Positions 23,901-33,095 are shown, counted from the stretch's first letter. The stretch: 64,000 nucleotides of DNA from Pseudalkalibacillus sp051842935 (GCF_051842935.1 NZ_JBPXRR010000001.1:2108001-2172000); one strand, 5' to 3'. A program made the numbers and translations. Notes: generated by a model not told the origin, from the letters alone.

Positions 23901-25625
23901 TCATGTCGTCTTCTCTTTGGAAAAGCTCAGTTTGAAGGTCGTTCCTTCGTTCTTCTTACTTGTCACCTGGATCGTCCCTTTATGTGCTTCAACAAGATGC
24001 TTGACGATCGCCAAGCCTAGTCCGGTTCCACCGGAGTTCCGGCTTCTCGCCTTGTCGACTCGATAGAAACGTTCAAAGATCCTCGGAACCTCTTCCTCAC
24101 TGATCCCGATTCCGGTATCGCGTACTTCAAGCTCGACTTCATCCCCTGCATCACGGCCGGTAATCCACACTTTACCGCCATTCGGCGTGTAGGATAGAGC
24201 GTTGTTGATCAGATTGATCAGAATCTGTTTCAACCTTGCTGCATCCCCCTCCATTTGGAGGTCTCCTGAAATCTCGACATTCATATCGATTTCTTTTTCA
24301 TTGGAGCGAGATTCGAGCAACGTAGTCACATCATCGACGATGACTGCCAGATCGACATTTTGCCAATGTAACTTGAAGTTGGATTGTTCCATTTTCGTAA
24401 AATCAAGCAAATCCTGGATCAAATTTTGAAGACGATCGCTTTCTTTCCAGATGATCGTCAGGAATTTGTGCCGTAGTTCAACATTTTCCATTGCACCGTC
24501 CAACAGCGTTTCTGCGAACCCTTTTAACGATGTAACGGGTGTGCGAAGTTCATGCGAGACGTTCGCAACAAAGTCTTTCCTCATCTGCTCCAGATGTTTC
24601 AGCTCAGTAATGTCATGGAACACGAGCACAATGCCTTTGATCTTATCCTGGAACCCAAGAATCGGAACACATGTGATGTGGAAATGTTTCCGCTCGATGC
24701 CGATCGGAATGGATACTTGTTTTCGTACCGTGGCTTCTGTAAGGAACGTCTCTTCGACAAGGTCGATGACATCCTGGTTCGGCATGATGTCATAGTACAA
24801 TGTCTCTTTCGGAACTTCCTTCTCTACATCAAAAATCGAACAATAGGTGCGGTTCACTAGATTGACATAGCCTAATGAATCAATCAACAGCAATCCACTA
24901 TCCATGTTGTTGATGACGGTTTTCATCCGTTCTTGCTCCGCTTCACGAAGCTCTGTGATCTGTTCGAGGTTTCGGGCGAGCACATTCAAGGAGTGGTTCA
25001 GTTCACCCGTTTCCCTCAACTGATATTCGTGACTTCGAGCATTGAAATTTCCCTGTGCAAGCTCTTTGGCTACTCTCATCGCATCATCTACTGGCTTCGC
25101 AAGTTTACCAGTCAGACGGAATGTAACGTAGATCAGCAGCAGGAAGCTAAGCAAGATGGCAATCAAAATCGGAAACCAGGCACTCTGCAATTCGTTTTCA
25201 TAGTCTCTTTTATCCAAGGTTATGACGAGGTAGTCCGTCGAACGGTTGTCCAACGTCATCGGCTTGACGAAATTGACCTGATCATCCCGGTTGATGCGCT
25301 GCGTGTTCTCCGTTCTATGTCGTAAGCTCTGCAGCATTCTTTCAGGTGGGTCCTGTAAAGTGGTGGCAGTAATCTTCCCACCTGCTGTAACATAGCTGAG
25401 GTTGCCATCTATACTTGTGTTGTAATTTTCAAGAATCGGTTCCAGATTTCTTTCATCAGACAGAATTGCGTAGGATACCAAGTCCAGCTGCTTTGAATAG
25501 GAGTTGAACATTTTACGTTCCATGTTGCCGATTGAAAGGTTCGCAATGGCAATCCCAAGCAAAAGGAAGATACCGCTCGTAAAGATGACGAAAGAATTCA
25601 AGATTCTTCCACGGAAGTTTTCCAT
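23901..25625 (-). CDS. phoR: Phosphate-responsive sensor histidine kinase PhoR
   Basis: Membrane sensor kinase that phosphorylates PhoP under phosphate limitation. Order over 574 residues: TM1 (about 9-31), extracytoplasmic sensor, TM2 (about 150-172), HAMP, PAS domain (about 235-340), HisKA with VSHELRTPVTS near 360, HATPase with NALSYTPNGG, DTGIGI and GGTGLGLAIV. It begins one base after the phoP stop, so the two are translationally linked. Confidence 0.93.
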   Translation of the reverse strand: MENFRGRILNSFVIFTSGIFLLLGIAIANLSIGNMERKMFNSYSKQLDLVSYAILSDERNLEPILENYNTSIDGNLSYVTAGGKITATTLQDPPERMLQSLRHRTENTQRINRDDQVNFVKPMTLDNRSTDYLVITLDKRDYENELQSAWFPILIAILLSFLLLIYVTFRLTGKLAKPVDDAMRVAKELAQGNFNARSHEYQLRETGELNHSLNVLARNLEQITELREAEQERMKTVINNMDSGLLLIDSLGYVNLVNRTYCSIFDVEKEVPKETLYYDIMPNQDVIDLVEETFLTEATVRKQVSIPIGIERKHFHITCVPILGFQDKIKGIVLVFHDITELKHLEQMRKDFVANVSHELRTPVTSLKGFAETLLDGAMENVELRHKFLTIIWKESDRLQNLIQDLLDFTKMEQSNFKLHWQNVDLAVIVDDVTTLLESRSNEKEIDMNVEISGDLQMEGDAARLKQILINLINNALSYTPNGGKVWITGRDAGDEVELEVRDTGIGISEEEVPRIFERFYRVDKARSRNSGGTGLGLAIVKHLVEAHKGTIQVTSKKNEGTTFKLSFSKEKTT

Positions 25626-25626
25626 T

Positions 25627-26337
25627 TTACTGAGGTCCGTCCAGTTTATATCCTAATCCACGGATCGTTTTGATGTAGATTGGCTTCCTGGTATTCTGTT
25701 CAATCTTTTCACGTAAGTGGCTGATATGCACATCTACGATACGGGTATCCCCGACAAAATCGTAATCCCAGATTGCATTGAGCAGTTGTTCACGGGATAA
25801 GACGCGTCCCTTGTTTTTAACGAGATAGACGAGCAATTCGAATTCCTTAGGGGTGAGATCAAGAGCTTCACCTTCGAAGAAAGCTTCATAGTTTTCAGGA
25901 TAGACTTTCAAATCACCTACGACCATTGCTTCTAGATCCGATTGAGTTTGAGCGGTTGAAGCATTATACTCGCTTCTTCTCAAGATCGCTTTCACACGAG
26001 CAACCACTTCCCTTGGACTGAATGGCTTCGTCATATAGTCATCCGCACCAAGCTCAAGTCCTAACACTTTATCGAATTCATCATCTTTAGCTGTGAGCAT
26101 CAAGATCGGGATCAAGTGCTGAGATTGGCGGAGGTTTTTACATACATCCAATCCGTCCATTTCCGGAAGCATCAGGTCAAGTACGATCAAATCTGGATTT
26201 TCTTCTTGTGCGAGTTTTAATCCGGATGCGCCATCCATGGCTGTCAGCACATTGAATCCAGCTTGTTCCAGGTTGAACTGTAATAGTGTGTTAATTGATT
26301 CTTCGTCTTCGATTACTAAGATCTTTTTATCTTTCAT
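25627..26337 (-). CDS. phoP: Response regulator PhoP
   Basis: OmpR/PhoB-class regulator, 236 residues: receiver domain with acidic D10/D11, phospho-acceptor D54 (IVLDLMLP), K near 104, and C-terminal winged helix (about 135-232, LTPKEFELLVYL, DVHISHLREKIE). It controls phosphate starvation genes with PhoR. Position after mdh matches citZ-icd-mdh-phoP-phoR of Bacillus, with a MaoC-like gene between. Confidence 0.95.
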   Translation of the reverse strand: MKDKKILVIEDEESINTLLQFNLEQAGFNVLTAMDGASGLKLAQEENPDLIVLDLMLPEMDGLDVCKNLRQSQHLIPILMLTAKDDEFDKVLGLELGADDYMTKPFSPREVVARVKAILRRSEYNASTAQTQSDLEAMVVGDLKVYPENYEAFFEGEALDLTPKEFELLVYLVKNKGRVLSREQLLNAIWDYDFVGDTRIVDVHISHLREKIEQNTRKPIYIKTIRGLGYKLDGPQ

Positions 26338-26396
26338 CGCTGTTTCACCCCGTGTAGGAACTATTATTCGCTTTTATTTTCACATAACCGGATTAA

Positions 26397-26432
26397 AAAA
26401 AAAACAAAAAAGACGGAAACGTCTCTTTTGTT
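26397..26432 (-). terminator. Terminator between the MaoC-like gene and phoP
   Basis: GAGACGTTTCCGTCTTTTTT on the minus strand: short GC stem, tight loop and T-run. It separates phoPR from the TCA genes. Confidence 0.75.
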
Positions 26433-26451
26433 ACATAATCTTTACATTAAA

Positions 26452-26928
26452 TTAAAAATTATCAAAAGTTCTTGCGGTGATGGATCTTGGTGCATAAGGC
26501 GGGCACACGTCCATTTCGCCTTCCAGGATCGTATCGTTTTCTTCGTCATAACCTTTGATGCCGACTGTAACCATGTGGTTCTCTGAATCGACGTTGGTTA
26601 CTTCAAAGTTCAATGTAATTGTTGCATAATGATAGACCGGCTTTGGAAAAGACAAAGTCTGTTTCAAAATTGAGCTTCCTGGTCCGGGCAAATACTTACT
26701 TACTGCTGAAGTTACAATTCCTGTCAACATGATCTGTGGCACCACCGGTTTTTTGAATGGTGTCAGTGAAGCATAGTCATGTTGGATATATAAAGGATTG
26801 TTGTCATCCGTCAAACCAAGATATAAGAGAAGATCCTTGTCCTCGATCGTTTCTGTGATTTCGAGTTTTTCCCCAACATTGATTTCATCGATCTTTCTTC
26901 CAAGCTTTCGTTTTTTCCCTAGTAACAT
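26452..26928 (-). CDS. MaoC-like hotdog-fold protein
   Basis: A 158-residue single hotdog domain of the MaoC dehydratase family. The motif DDNNPLYIQHDYA near 44-56 corresponds to the usual DxNPxHxD hydratase motif, with the catalytic His replaced by Tyr at the xH position (PLYIQHD), so the hydratase activity is uncertain. ATG 26928 follows GAGGAGGGAACTGA. A comparable gene sits between mdh and phoP in Geobacillus and relatives as I recall. Substrate unknown, probably an acyl thioester. Confidence 0.8.
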   Translation of the reverse strand: MLLGKKRKLGRKIDEINVGEKLEITETIEDKDLLLYLGLTDDNNPLYIQHDYASLTPFKKPVVPQIMLTGIVTSAVSKYLPGPGSSILKQTLSFPKPVYHYATITLNFEVTNVDSENHMVTVGIKGYDEENDTILEGEMDVCPPYAPRSITARTFDNF

Positions 26929-27009
26929 GTCAGTTCCCTCCTCTAGAAGTAAGCGGTTACAAATCTCTGAAAAGAAAATGCCAGATGAGTAGAAACATTC
27001 TGACATTCA

Positions 27010-27075
27010 CGTATAAAGAAAACTTAGCGAAGCCAAGCGAAGTGCAGGCCGAGCCTTAGTTGCACTTATACTGGA
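27010..27075. repeat. Dispersed palindromic repeat, copy 2 (mdh-MaoC gap)
   Basis: AAACTTAGCGAAGCCAAG followed by GAGCCTTAGTTGCAC; GTGCA / TGCAC enclose the second part. It matches the 15562-15625 copy in order and spacing. Confidence 0.75.
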
Positions 27076-27142
27076 TTCGTAAACTTTTCAACCAGGTAGG
27101 ATAATCATCCCTGATGAAAAGTTATAAAATATCCATGTATAT

Positions 27143-27178
27143 AAGAAAGAATTCGAGAAATATTCCCGAATTCCTCCT
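27143..27178 (-). terminator. Terminator downstream of mdh
   Basis: GAATTCG / CGAATTC stem (27150-27172) followed by TTTCTT on the minus strand. Confidence 0.6.
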
Positions 27179-27194
27179 TTTCATTGTTCCAATT

Positions 27195-28133
27195 TTAAGC
27201 TAAAACATTCATGACATTGCGCACGGACTCTGCAGACTTGTCTAGTTGAGCCTTTTCATCATCCGTCAACTCAAGTTCGATGATTTCTTCTAGGCCGTTT
27301 CCGCCGAGGATCGTCGGAACACCTAGACAGATTCCATTGTATCCGTACTCACCTTCCAGATAAGCGATCGATGGAAGGACGCGTCGCTGGTCTTTGAGAA
27401 TCGCTTCAACCATCTCAACGAGTGAAGCAGCTGGTGCATAATAAGCACTACCATTCCCTAGTAGACCAACAATTTCTCCGCCACCTTTTCGCGTACGTTC
27501 GACAATCGCGTCAAGACGCTCTTTGCTGATGAGCTTGTCGAGCGGGATGCCTCCAGCGTTGGAGTAACGGATCAACGGTACCATATCGTCTCCATGTCCA
27601 CCAAGAACGAATCCTCTGATATCTTTGACAGAAAGGTTCAATTCTTGTGCAACAAACGTACAGAAACGAGCAGTATCCAGGATTCCTGATTGACCGATTA
27701 CACGGTTTTTCGGGAAACCAGATTCTTGCATTACGGTGTACGTCATCGCATCAACCGGGTTGGTCAATACGATAATCGTGCAGTCCGGAGAATGCTTCAC
27801 GATTTCTTTCGTGACATTCTTCATGATTTTTGCATTGGTGTTAACGAGGTCATCACGGCTCATACCAGGCTTACGAGCGATACCAGCAGTAATCACGACA
27901 ATATCGGAGTTTGCTGTATCTTCGTAATTGGAAGTACCGATGATGTTGGAGTCAAACCCTTGTACAGGACTCGCTTCCAGCATATCAAGAGCTTTCCCCT
28001 TCGTCGGATCTTCCATGTCCGGGATATCCACTAACACGACATCACCAAGTTCCTTTTGACCTGCAATGAAAGCTGTCGTAGCACCAGTGAAACCAGCACC
28101 GATTACGGAAATCTTATTACGCCTGTTTGCCAT
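27195..28133 (-). CDS. mdh: Malate dehydrogenase (lactate dehydrogenase-like)
   Basis: NAD-dependent oxidation of malate to oxaloacetate in the TCA cycle, 312 residues. Rossmann motif VIGAGFTGATTAF near the N-terminus, Asp (LVDIPD) for NAD choice, Arg residues of the substrate loop (ARKPGMSRDDL, with the diagnostic Arg of MDH), DTARF, and catalytic His in GGHGDDMVPL. Gene order citZ-icd-mdh is intact, with only 13 bp to icd. Confidence 0.97.
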   Translation of the reverse strand: MANRRNKISVIGAGFTGATTAFIAGQKELGDVVLVDIPDMEDPTKGKALDMLEASPVQGFDSNIIGTSNYEDTANSDIVVITAGIARKPGMSRDDLVNTNAKIMKNVTKEIVKHSPDCTIIVLTNPVDAMTYTVMQESGFPKNRVIGQSGILDTARFCTFVAQELNLSVKDIRGFVLGGHGDDMVPLIRYSNAGGIPLDKLISKERLDAIVERTRKGGGEIVGLLGNGSAYYAPAASLVEMVEAILKDQRRVLPSIAYLEGEYGYNGICLGVPTILGGNGLEEIIELELTDDEKAQLDKSAESVRNVMNVLA

Positions 28134-28146
28134 GTATGATTCCTCC

Positions 28147-29424
28147 TTAGCCCATATTTTTAATTAATTCGTCACCGAACTCAGAACATTTCACTACTGT
28201 AGCACCGTCCATCAGACGAGCGAAGTCATATGTTACAACCTTGCTAGCAATTGTTTTCTCCATTGCTTTCGTTACAAGTTGAGCAGCCTCTGTCCAACCA
28301 ATATGCTCAAGCATCAATACGCCTGAAAGGATGACAGATGAAGGGTTCACTTTGTCAAGACCAGCATACTTAGGAGCTGTTCCGTGTGTCGCTTCAAAGA
28401 TCGCGTGACCCGTTTCATAGTTGATGTTCGCTCCAGGAGCGATTCCGATTCCACCAACCTGTGCAGCAAGTGCATCAGATACGTAGTCACCGTTCAAGTT
28501 CATTGTTGCAACAACATCGAACTCTGCTGGACGTGTAAGGATTTGTTGAAGGAAGATGTCCGCGATGGAATCTTTAATGATGATTTTACCTTCAGCTTCA
28601 GCATCTGCTTGAGCTTTGTTTGCTGCATCTTTACCGTCTTTCTCAACGATGCGGTCATATTCTGCCCAAGTGAATACTTTGTCGCCGTATTCCTCTTCAG
28701 CAACTTCGTAACCCCAGTTCTTGAAAGCACCTTCAGTGAACTTCATGATGTTTCCTTTGTGGACAAGCGTTACGCTCTTTCGACCTTCAGTAAGTGCATA
28801 CTCGATTGCAGCACGTACAAGACGCTTCGTACCTTCTTCAGAAACTGGCTTGATTCCGATTCCAGAAGTTTCAGGGAAACGGATTTTGTTTGCGCCCATT
28901 TCCTCTTGAAGGAATTGGATGACTTTCTTCACTTCGTCAGAACCTTTTGCATACTCGATTCCAGCGTAGATGTCTTCAGTGTTCTCACGGAAGATGACCA
29001 TGTCCGTGTCTTCCGGCTTTTTAAGTGGAGAAGGAACACCAGTGAAGTAGCGCACTGGACGCAAGCAAGTGAATAGATCCAATTCTTGACGCAATGCAAC
29101 GTTCAAGGAACGGATTCCTCCACCTACTGGAGTCGTCAATGGCCCTTTGATCGCTAGTATGTACTCACGAATGACATCTAGCGTTTCAGCAGGTAGCCAT
29201 TCTCCTGTTTTGTCGTACGCTTTTTGACCAGCAAGGACTTCTTTCCACACAATACCCTTTTCACCGTTGTACGCTTTTTCTACAGCTGCTTCCAATACTT
29301 TAGACGCTGCTGCCCAGATATCTGGTCCGATTCCGTCTCCTTCGATGAATGGGATGATCGGATTGTTAGGTACATTCAAATTACCGTTATCTACTGTAAT
29401 ACGTTCTCCGTTTGCCAAGTTCAT
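28147..29424 (-). CDS. icd: NADP-dependent isocitrate dehydrogenase
   Basis: Converts isocitrate to 2-oxoglutarate and CO2. 425 residues with FIEGDGIGPDIW at the N-terminus, the substrate serine loop GGGIRSLNV near 105, metal-binding aspartates in NLNGDYVSDALAAQVGGIG, and the NADP-binding HGTAPKYAG. It lies between citZ and mdh in one direction, with a hairpin in the citZ-icd gap. Confidence 0.97.
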   Translation of the reverse strand: MNLANGERITVDNGNLNVPNNPIIPFIEGDGIGPDIWAAASKVLEAAVEKAYNGEKGIVWKEVLAGQKAYDKTGEWLPAETLDVIREYILAIKGPLTTPVGGGIRSLNVALRQELDLFTCLRPVRYFTGVPSPLKKPEDTDMVIFRENTEDIYAGIEYAKGSDEVKKVIQFLQEEMGANKIRFPETSGIGIKPVSEEGTKRLVRAAIEYALTEGRKSVTLVHKGNIMKFTEGAFKNWGYEVAEEEYGDKVFTWAEYDRIVEKDGKDAANKAQADAEAEGKIIIKDSIADIFLQQILTRPAEFDVVATMNLNGDYVSDALAAQVGGIGIAPGANINYETGHAIFEATHGTAPKYAGLDKVNPSSVILSGVLMLEHIGWTEAAQLVTKAMEKTIASKVVTYDFARLMDGATVVKCSEFGDELIKNMG

Positions 29425-29494
29425 TACCTCCTGATCGAAATGTTTTTCGTTTTTATCGTATCAAAAAAGACATGGTTAACCCATGAAAGTGCAT

Positions 29495-29530
29495 TTGGAA
29501 AGTCTTGCACGTTCATACAAGACCTTTCCA
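29495..29530 (-). other. Hairpin in the citZ-icd gap
   Basis: TTGGAAAGTCTTG and CAAGACCTTTCCAA pair almost fully but have no T-run, so this is more likely a processing or stabilising stem than a strong terminator; icd can still be read through from citZ. Confidence 0.5.
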
Positions 29531-29559
29531 ACACTTCCTATTCGCTTTGTGATTCAATG

Positions 29560-30675
29560 TTAGCGGTTTTCAATCGCTACATATTTTTGCATGTCCGGTC
29601 CAATGTACTCTGCACGTGGACGAATCAGACGGTTGTTGTCATATTGTTCGAGAATGTGTGCCAACCAACCGGATACACGGCTCATCGCAAAAATTGGTGT
29701 GAACAAGTCATGCTTCAACCCTAAGCTGTGGTAGACCGAAGCAGAATAGAAGTCGACGTTCGGCAATAGACCTTTTTCATTCGTCATCAACTCATCCAAC
29801 TTAACGGACATTTCGTACCACTTCGTTTCACCTGTCGTGTGCGTCAACTGCTTGGACATTTCACGAAGGTGTTTTGCACGTGGGTCTCCATCTTTATACA
29901 CACGGTGTCCGAAGCCCATGATCTTCTCTTTGCGCTCAAGAGCACCTTTTAAGTATTCTTCTACATTTTCTGGATCTCCGATTTCAGAGAGCATACTCAT
30001 AACACGTTCATTTGCACCACCGTGAAGTGGTCCTTTCAATGCTCCGATTGCTGCTGTTACACCAGAGTACACGTCAGAAAGCGTCGCAACACATACACGA
30101 GCTGTGAAAGTAGACGCATTCAATTCATGGTCTGCGTGAAGCACCAATGCTTTGTTGAAAGCTTTCTCTGAAATTTCATCTGGCTCTTCACCGTTCAACA
30201 TGTATAAGAAGTTCGCAGCATAGCTGAGATCTTCCTTCGGTTCGATGATTTCCAAGCCATCACGTAAGCGTGAAAACGCTGCAACGATACTCGCAAGTTT
30301 TGCCTGAAGACGGATCGCTTTTGTGAAATTCGCTTCCTCATTCATATCATCCGCTTCTTCATCATATAAACCTAGTGAAGAAACCGCTGTTCTTACAGCT
30401 GCCATCGGATGGATATTATCTAGCGGGAAGCTCTTGATCATGTCCAGAACTTGCTTAGGCAATGCATAGTGCTTGGACAATTCAGCCTTGAATCCATCTA
30501 GTTCCTTTTGGTTCGGTAACTTACCATACCATAATAAATATACAACCTCTTCAAAACTTGCATAATCAGCAAGATCGTCAATGTTGTAGCCTCGATAAGT
30601 CAATACACCATCAATGATGGAGCTTACCGATGAAGTTGTTGCTACAATTCCTTCTAAACCTCTCGTTGCGGTCAT
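29560..30675 (-). CDS. citZ: Citrate synthase
   Basis: Condenses acetyl-CoA and oxaloacetate. 371 residues, short type II form: catalytic His residues in GPLHGGANE (near 222) and GFGHRVYK (near 260), and Asp in DFYSASVYH (near 310). AAAGGAGAGAGAGCC precedes the ATG. First gene of citZ-icd-mdh. Confidence 0.96.
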   Translation of the reverse strand: MTATRGLEGIVATTSSVSSIIDGVLTYRGYNIDDLADYASFEEVVYLLWYGKLPNQKELDGFKAELSKHYALPKQVLDMIKSFPLDNIHPMAAVRTAVSSLGLYDEEADDMNEEANFTKAIRLQAKLASIVAAFSRLRDGLEIIEPKEDLSYAANFLYMLNGEEPDEISEKAFNKALVLHADHELNASTFTARVCVATLSDVYSGVTAAIGALKGPLHGGANERVMSMLSEIGDPENVEEYLKGALERKEKIMGFGHRVYKDGDPRAKHLREMSKQLTHTTGETKWYEMSVKLDELMTNEKGLLPNVDFYSASVYHSLGLKHDLFTPIFAMSRVSGWLAHILEQYDNNRLIRPRAEYIGPDMQKYVAIENR

Positions 30676-30931
30676 GGCTCTCTCTCCTTTAAAAAATGAT
30701 TTTTTGTCTGTTCTCTAAATACATTAAAGTGTTGTCCCATTCAATGACGCATTTTTAGTACGCCGAGCAGACACTCACTTCAGTATCAGAAAGAAAATGC
30801 TTACAATTGTAAACACATTTATTAAGGAAGGATAAAACACATACAGTACAATTATAAACAATTTTCGAAACTTTGTGAACGCCTAAGGCTCAAAAACCTT
30901 AATATATCAACGAAATCCGACAGTAAAACCA
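30676..30931. promoter_or_regulatory. citZ upstream region
   Basis: About 255 bp without a credible gene. It holds a perfect 12-bp dyad TTACAATTGTAA (30801-30812) and A/T-rich promoter-like sequence. The dyad does not match CcpC (ATAA-N7-TTAT) or a full cre, so I give no regulator. Confidence 0.3.
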
Positions 30932-31393
30932 TCAAGTGATAAAATGCACCACCTTCATTACCATATACGCAATTCCTGCTCCAATCAAGGGGCCGACCGC
31001 AATTCCGTTGAATAAACTGACCGCGAGGATCGTCCCGAACACCAACGCAGTGGTAATATGAGGGTCTTCTTTCAACAAATCGATTCCGCTCGCTGCAATC
31101 AGCGCGACCGCGATTCCAGAACCGAGCGCGACCCATGCGTAGGAGGATTTCATCGCTTCTCCTAACTGTTTGAATCCGATGTCCCCTGTCGCAATCGGGA
31201 CCAGAACGGCAATCGTGATGATGGTCACGCCCCAGTTGATGCCTTTCTTTTGTATGTAAGGAAAAACTTTATCGCCAAGTCCGGTCCACTTCAGCACGAG
31301 CAGGAATATGACTGCGAACAATAACGATTTGTTCTTCGCCCAAAGAGCGATCGCAAGTAGAACGAGTAAAAATAATGAGGCCTGGTTCAACAT
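30932..31393 (-). CDS. ytwI: DUF441 family membrane protein (YtwI type)
   Basis: A 153-residue polytopic membrane protein with about four to five hydrophobic segments and the DUF441 sequence features (GLGDKVFPYIQKKGINWGVTIITIAVLVPIATGDIG is the core at 40-75, quoted here only in part as GINWGVTIITIAVLVPIA). Function unknown. It is divergent from ytvI, the same arrangement as in B. subtilis. Confidence 0.8.
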   Translation of the reverse strand: MLNQASLFLLVLLAIALWAKNKSLLFAVIFLLVLKWTGLGDKVFPYIQKKGINWGVTIITIAVLVPIATGDIGFKQLGEAMKSSYAWVALGSGIAVALIAASGIDLLKEDPHITTALVFGTILAVSLFNGIAVGPLIGAGIAYMVMKVVHFIT

Positions 31394-31580
31394 CCTTTTC
31401 TGTCTTCCTTTCTATTTTTCTTATGTAAAATGTAGTGCATTCCAGTTCCTGGTTTGGGAAAAGCTCGATTCGGCGAGACTGATAGCACAATAACGGCCGA
31501 AATCTCCATTGAATCTTATTATCTGAAAATGTAAAATAATACTATTCCAAAGGGTATCTTGCCCTTCTCGAAAGGATCGG

Positions 31581-32705
31581 TTGCAATTGAATCTCCATTA
31601 CGTACATAGCTTTTTACGATTTTTACTAGTCGTAGCCATTGTTGTCTTATCATTCTTCGCACTCATTTATGCAGCGAAAGTCACTTATCCATTCATCATT
31701 GCATTCTTTTTAGCGTTGATCATCAACCCGCTTGTCAACCTATTGGAACGGAAAGCGAAAATGCCAAGAGGATTAGCGGTAACCATTGTCTTATTCCTCC
31801 TGATCGGAATTGTCGCTGGTTTCTTGACGCTTGTCATCAGTGAGATGATATCAGGCTTCGGCTACCTTGCAGAAGTCATACCGCAACACACTCAAATTCT
31901 CGTTCAATATGCACAGACCTATTTTACACAACAAATTCTACCTGTCTATTATGATCTTCTGGCGATGTTCAAAAATCTCGATCCTTCCCAGAGGGAGACG
32001 GTCGTCGGCAACATCCAATCCGTCGGTCAGAACATCACGGAAAATGTAAAAGATTTTGTTCAGTCCGTGTTGAGAGGTTTGCAAAACTTCCTACTTAGCT
32101 TGCCTAATGTTGTCACGGTTATGATTTTTTCCTTATTAGCGACTTTTTTCATCAGCAAGGATTGGTACCGTTTCAAAGGCTGGATTGAGAAACGCACGCC
32201 TGAACGTACGGTTGAAAGCGGACGTAGTGTGTACAATGAACTTCGTAAAGCGCTTGTCGGTTTTGTAAAAGCACAATTGACCCTCATCTCCATTACAGCT
32301 GCCATTGTGCTGGTCGGTTTACTGATATTGAGGGTTGACTACGCGATTACGATCGCAATCTTGACTGGACTCGTCGATCTCCTGCCATATTTGGGCACAG
32401 GAGCGGTATTTGTCCCTTGGATCATCTACAGCTTCATCATGGAGGAATACACACTGAGCATCGGTCTCTCGATCTTATATGGCGTTGTCATCATCCAACG
32501 ACAGGTGATGGAGCCGAAGATCTTGTCCAGCAGCATTGGACTTGACCCATTAGCTACCTTAATCTCTTTGTTCGTCGGGTTCAAGTTATTCGGCTTCCTT
32601 GGACTGATCATCGGACCGGTCACTCTGGTCGTGTTCCGCGCGTTGAGCCAAGCGCACGTATTCAGTGACCTTTGGAAATTCATCACTGGGAAAAAAGCAG
32701 CATAG
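31581..32705 (+). CDS. ytvI: AI-2E/PerM family membrane protein YtvI
   Basis: A 374-residue PerM/AI-2E family membrane protein with about seven to eight transmembrane segments; the LVDLLPYLGTGAVFVPWI signature is near 266-283. YtvI is sporulation-associated in B. subtilis; others in the family are transporters or cation/proton antiporters. I accept TTG 31581 as start since AAAGGATCGG lies just before it and no in-frame ATG with a ribosome site is near. A strong terminator follows. Confidence 0.85.
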   Translation: MQLNLHYVHSFLRFLLVVAIVVLSFFALIYAAKVTYPFIIAFFLALIINPLVNLLERKAKMPRGLAVTIVLFLLIGIVAGFLTLVISEMISGFGYLAEVIPQHTQILVQYAQTYFTQQILPVYYDLLAMFKNLDPSQRETVVGNIQSVGQNITENVKDFVQSVLRGLQNFLLSLPNVVTVMIFSLLATFFISKDWYRFKGWIEKRTPERTVESGRSVYNELRKALVGFVKAQLTLISITAAIVLVGLLILRVDYAITIAILTGLVDLLPYLGTGAVFVPWIIYSFIMEEYTLSIGLSILYGVVIIQRQVMEPKILSSSIGLDPLATLISLFVGFKLFGFLGLIIGPVTLVVFRALSQAHVFSDLWKFITGKKAA

Positions 32706-32718
32706 TAAGTTGTGTGAG

Positions 32719-32756
32719 AACAGGCAGACCGGTTTGCGCCGGCTGCCTGTTTTTTG
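32719..32756 (+). terminator. Terminator of ytvI
   Basis: AACAGGCAG / CTGCCTGTT with an inner CCGG/CCGG pairing, then TTTTTTG. Confidence 0.85.
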
Positions 32757-32780
32757 TTGATTTCGGGTTCTTTGTGAGAT

Positions 32781-33018
32781 GGAGGACTGTGTATGGTATC
32801 TATGAGTGCATGAGATCGATGAAGTCACGAGATCGTGCACTCATAGGGTTGTTTATTGTCCTTCAAATCGCTGAAATTCCATAATGGAGGACACAAAGGG
32901 CCGTTTACTGTCTTTCAAATTGCTATAAACCCAAAATGGAGGACACTAAGAGCTTTTTAGTGTCCTCCAAATCTCTATAATCCCAAAATGGAGGACACAA
33001 AGAAAGATTTGTGTCCCC
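32781..33018. repeat. 52-bp tandem hairpin array, locus B
   Basis: GGAGGACA starts at 32886, 32938 and 32990 (exactly 52 apart); right arms TGTC start near 32857, 32909, 32961 and 33012. GGAGGACACTAA/TTAGTGTCCTCC is a perfect 12-bp stem. Upstream, GGAGGACTG at 32781 begins a longer version that encloses an 11-bp inverted repeat CTATGAGTGCA/TGCACTCATAG (32800-32846). Linker between stems is AAATCTCTATAATCCCAAAAT-like. No gene lies in 32706-33095. Confidence 0.85.
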
Positions 33019-33036
33019 AATATCTACTCTTCACAA

Positions 33037-33090
33037 AAGAAAAAGCTGGCCGTTCATCCCATGCATCATGGGTGGCGGGCCAGCTTTCAT
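33037..33090 (-). terminator. Terminator of fxsA
   Basis: AAAGCTGGCC (33042-33051) pairs with GGCCAGCTTT (33078-33087), with an inner CCCATG/CATGGG, and TTTTTCTTTTG downstream on the minus strand. Confidence 0.85.
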
Positions 33091-33095
33091 CCTAT

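Noticed and set aside
28384..29076. Long open frame (230 codons) antisense to icd
   Set aside because: The codon pattern is a reverse shadow of the conserved icd gene, with no ribosome site.
30801..30812. TTACAATTGTAA before citZ as a CcpC or CcpA site
   Set aside because: It does not contain the ATAA-N7-TTAT dyad and matches cre poorly; left as an unassigned dyad.
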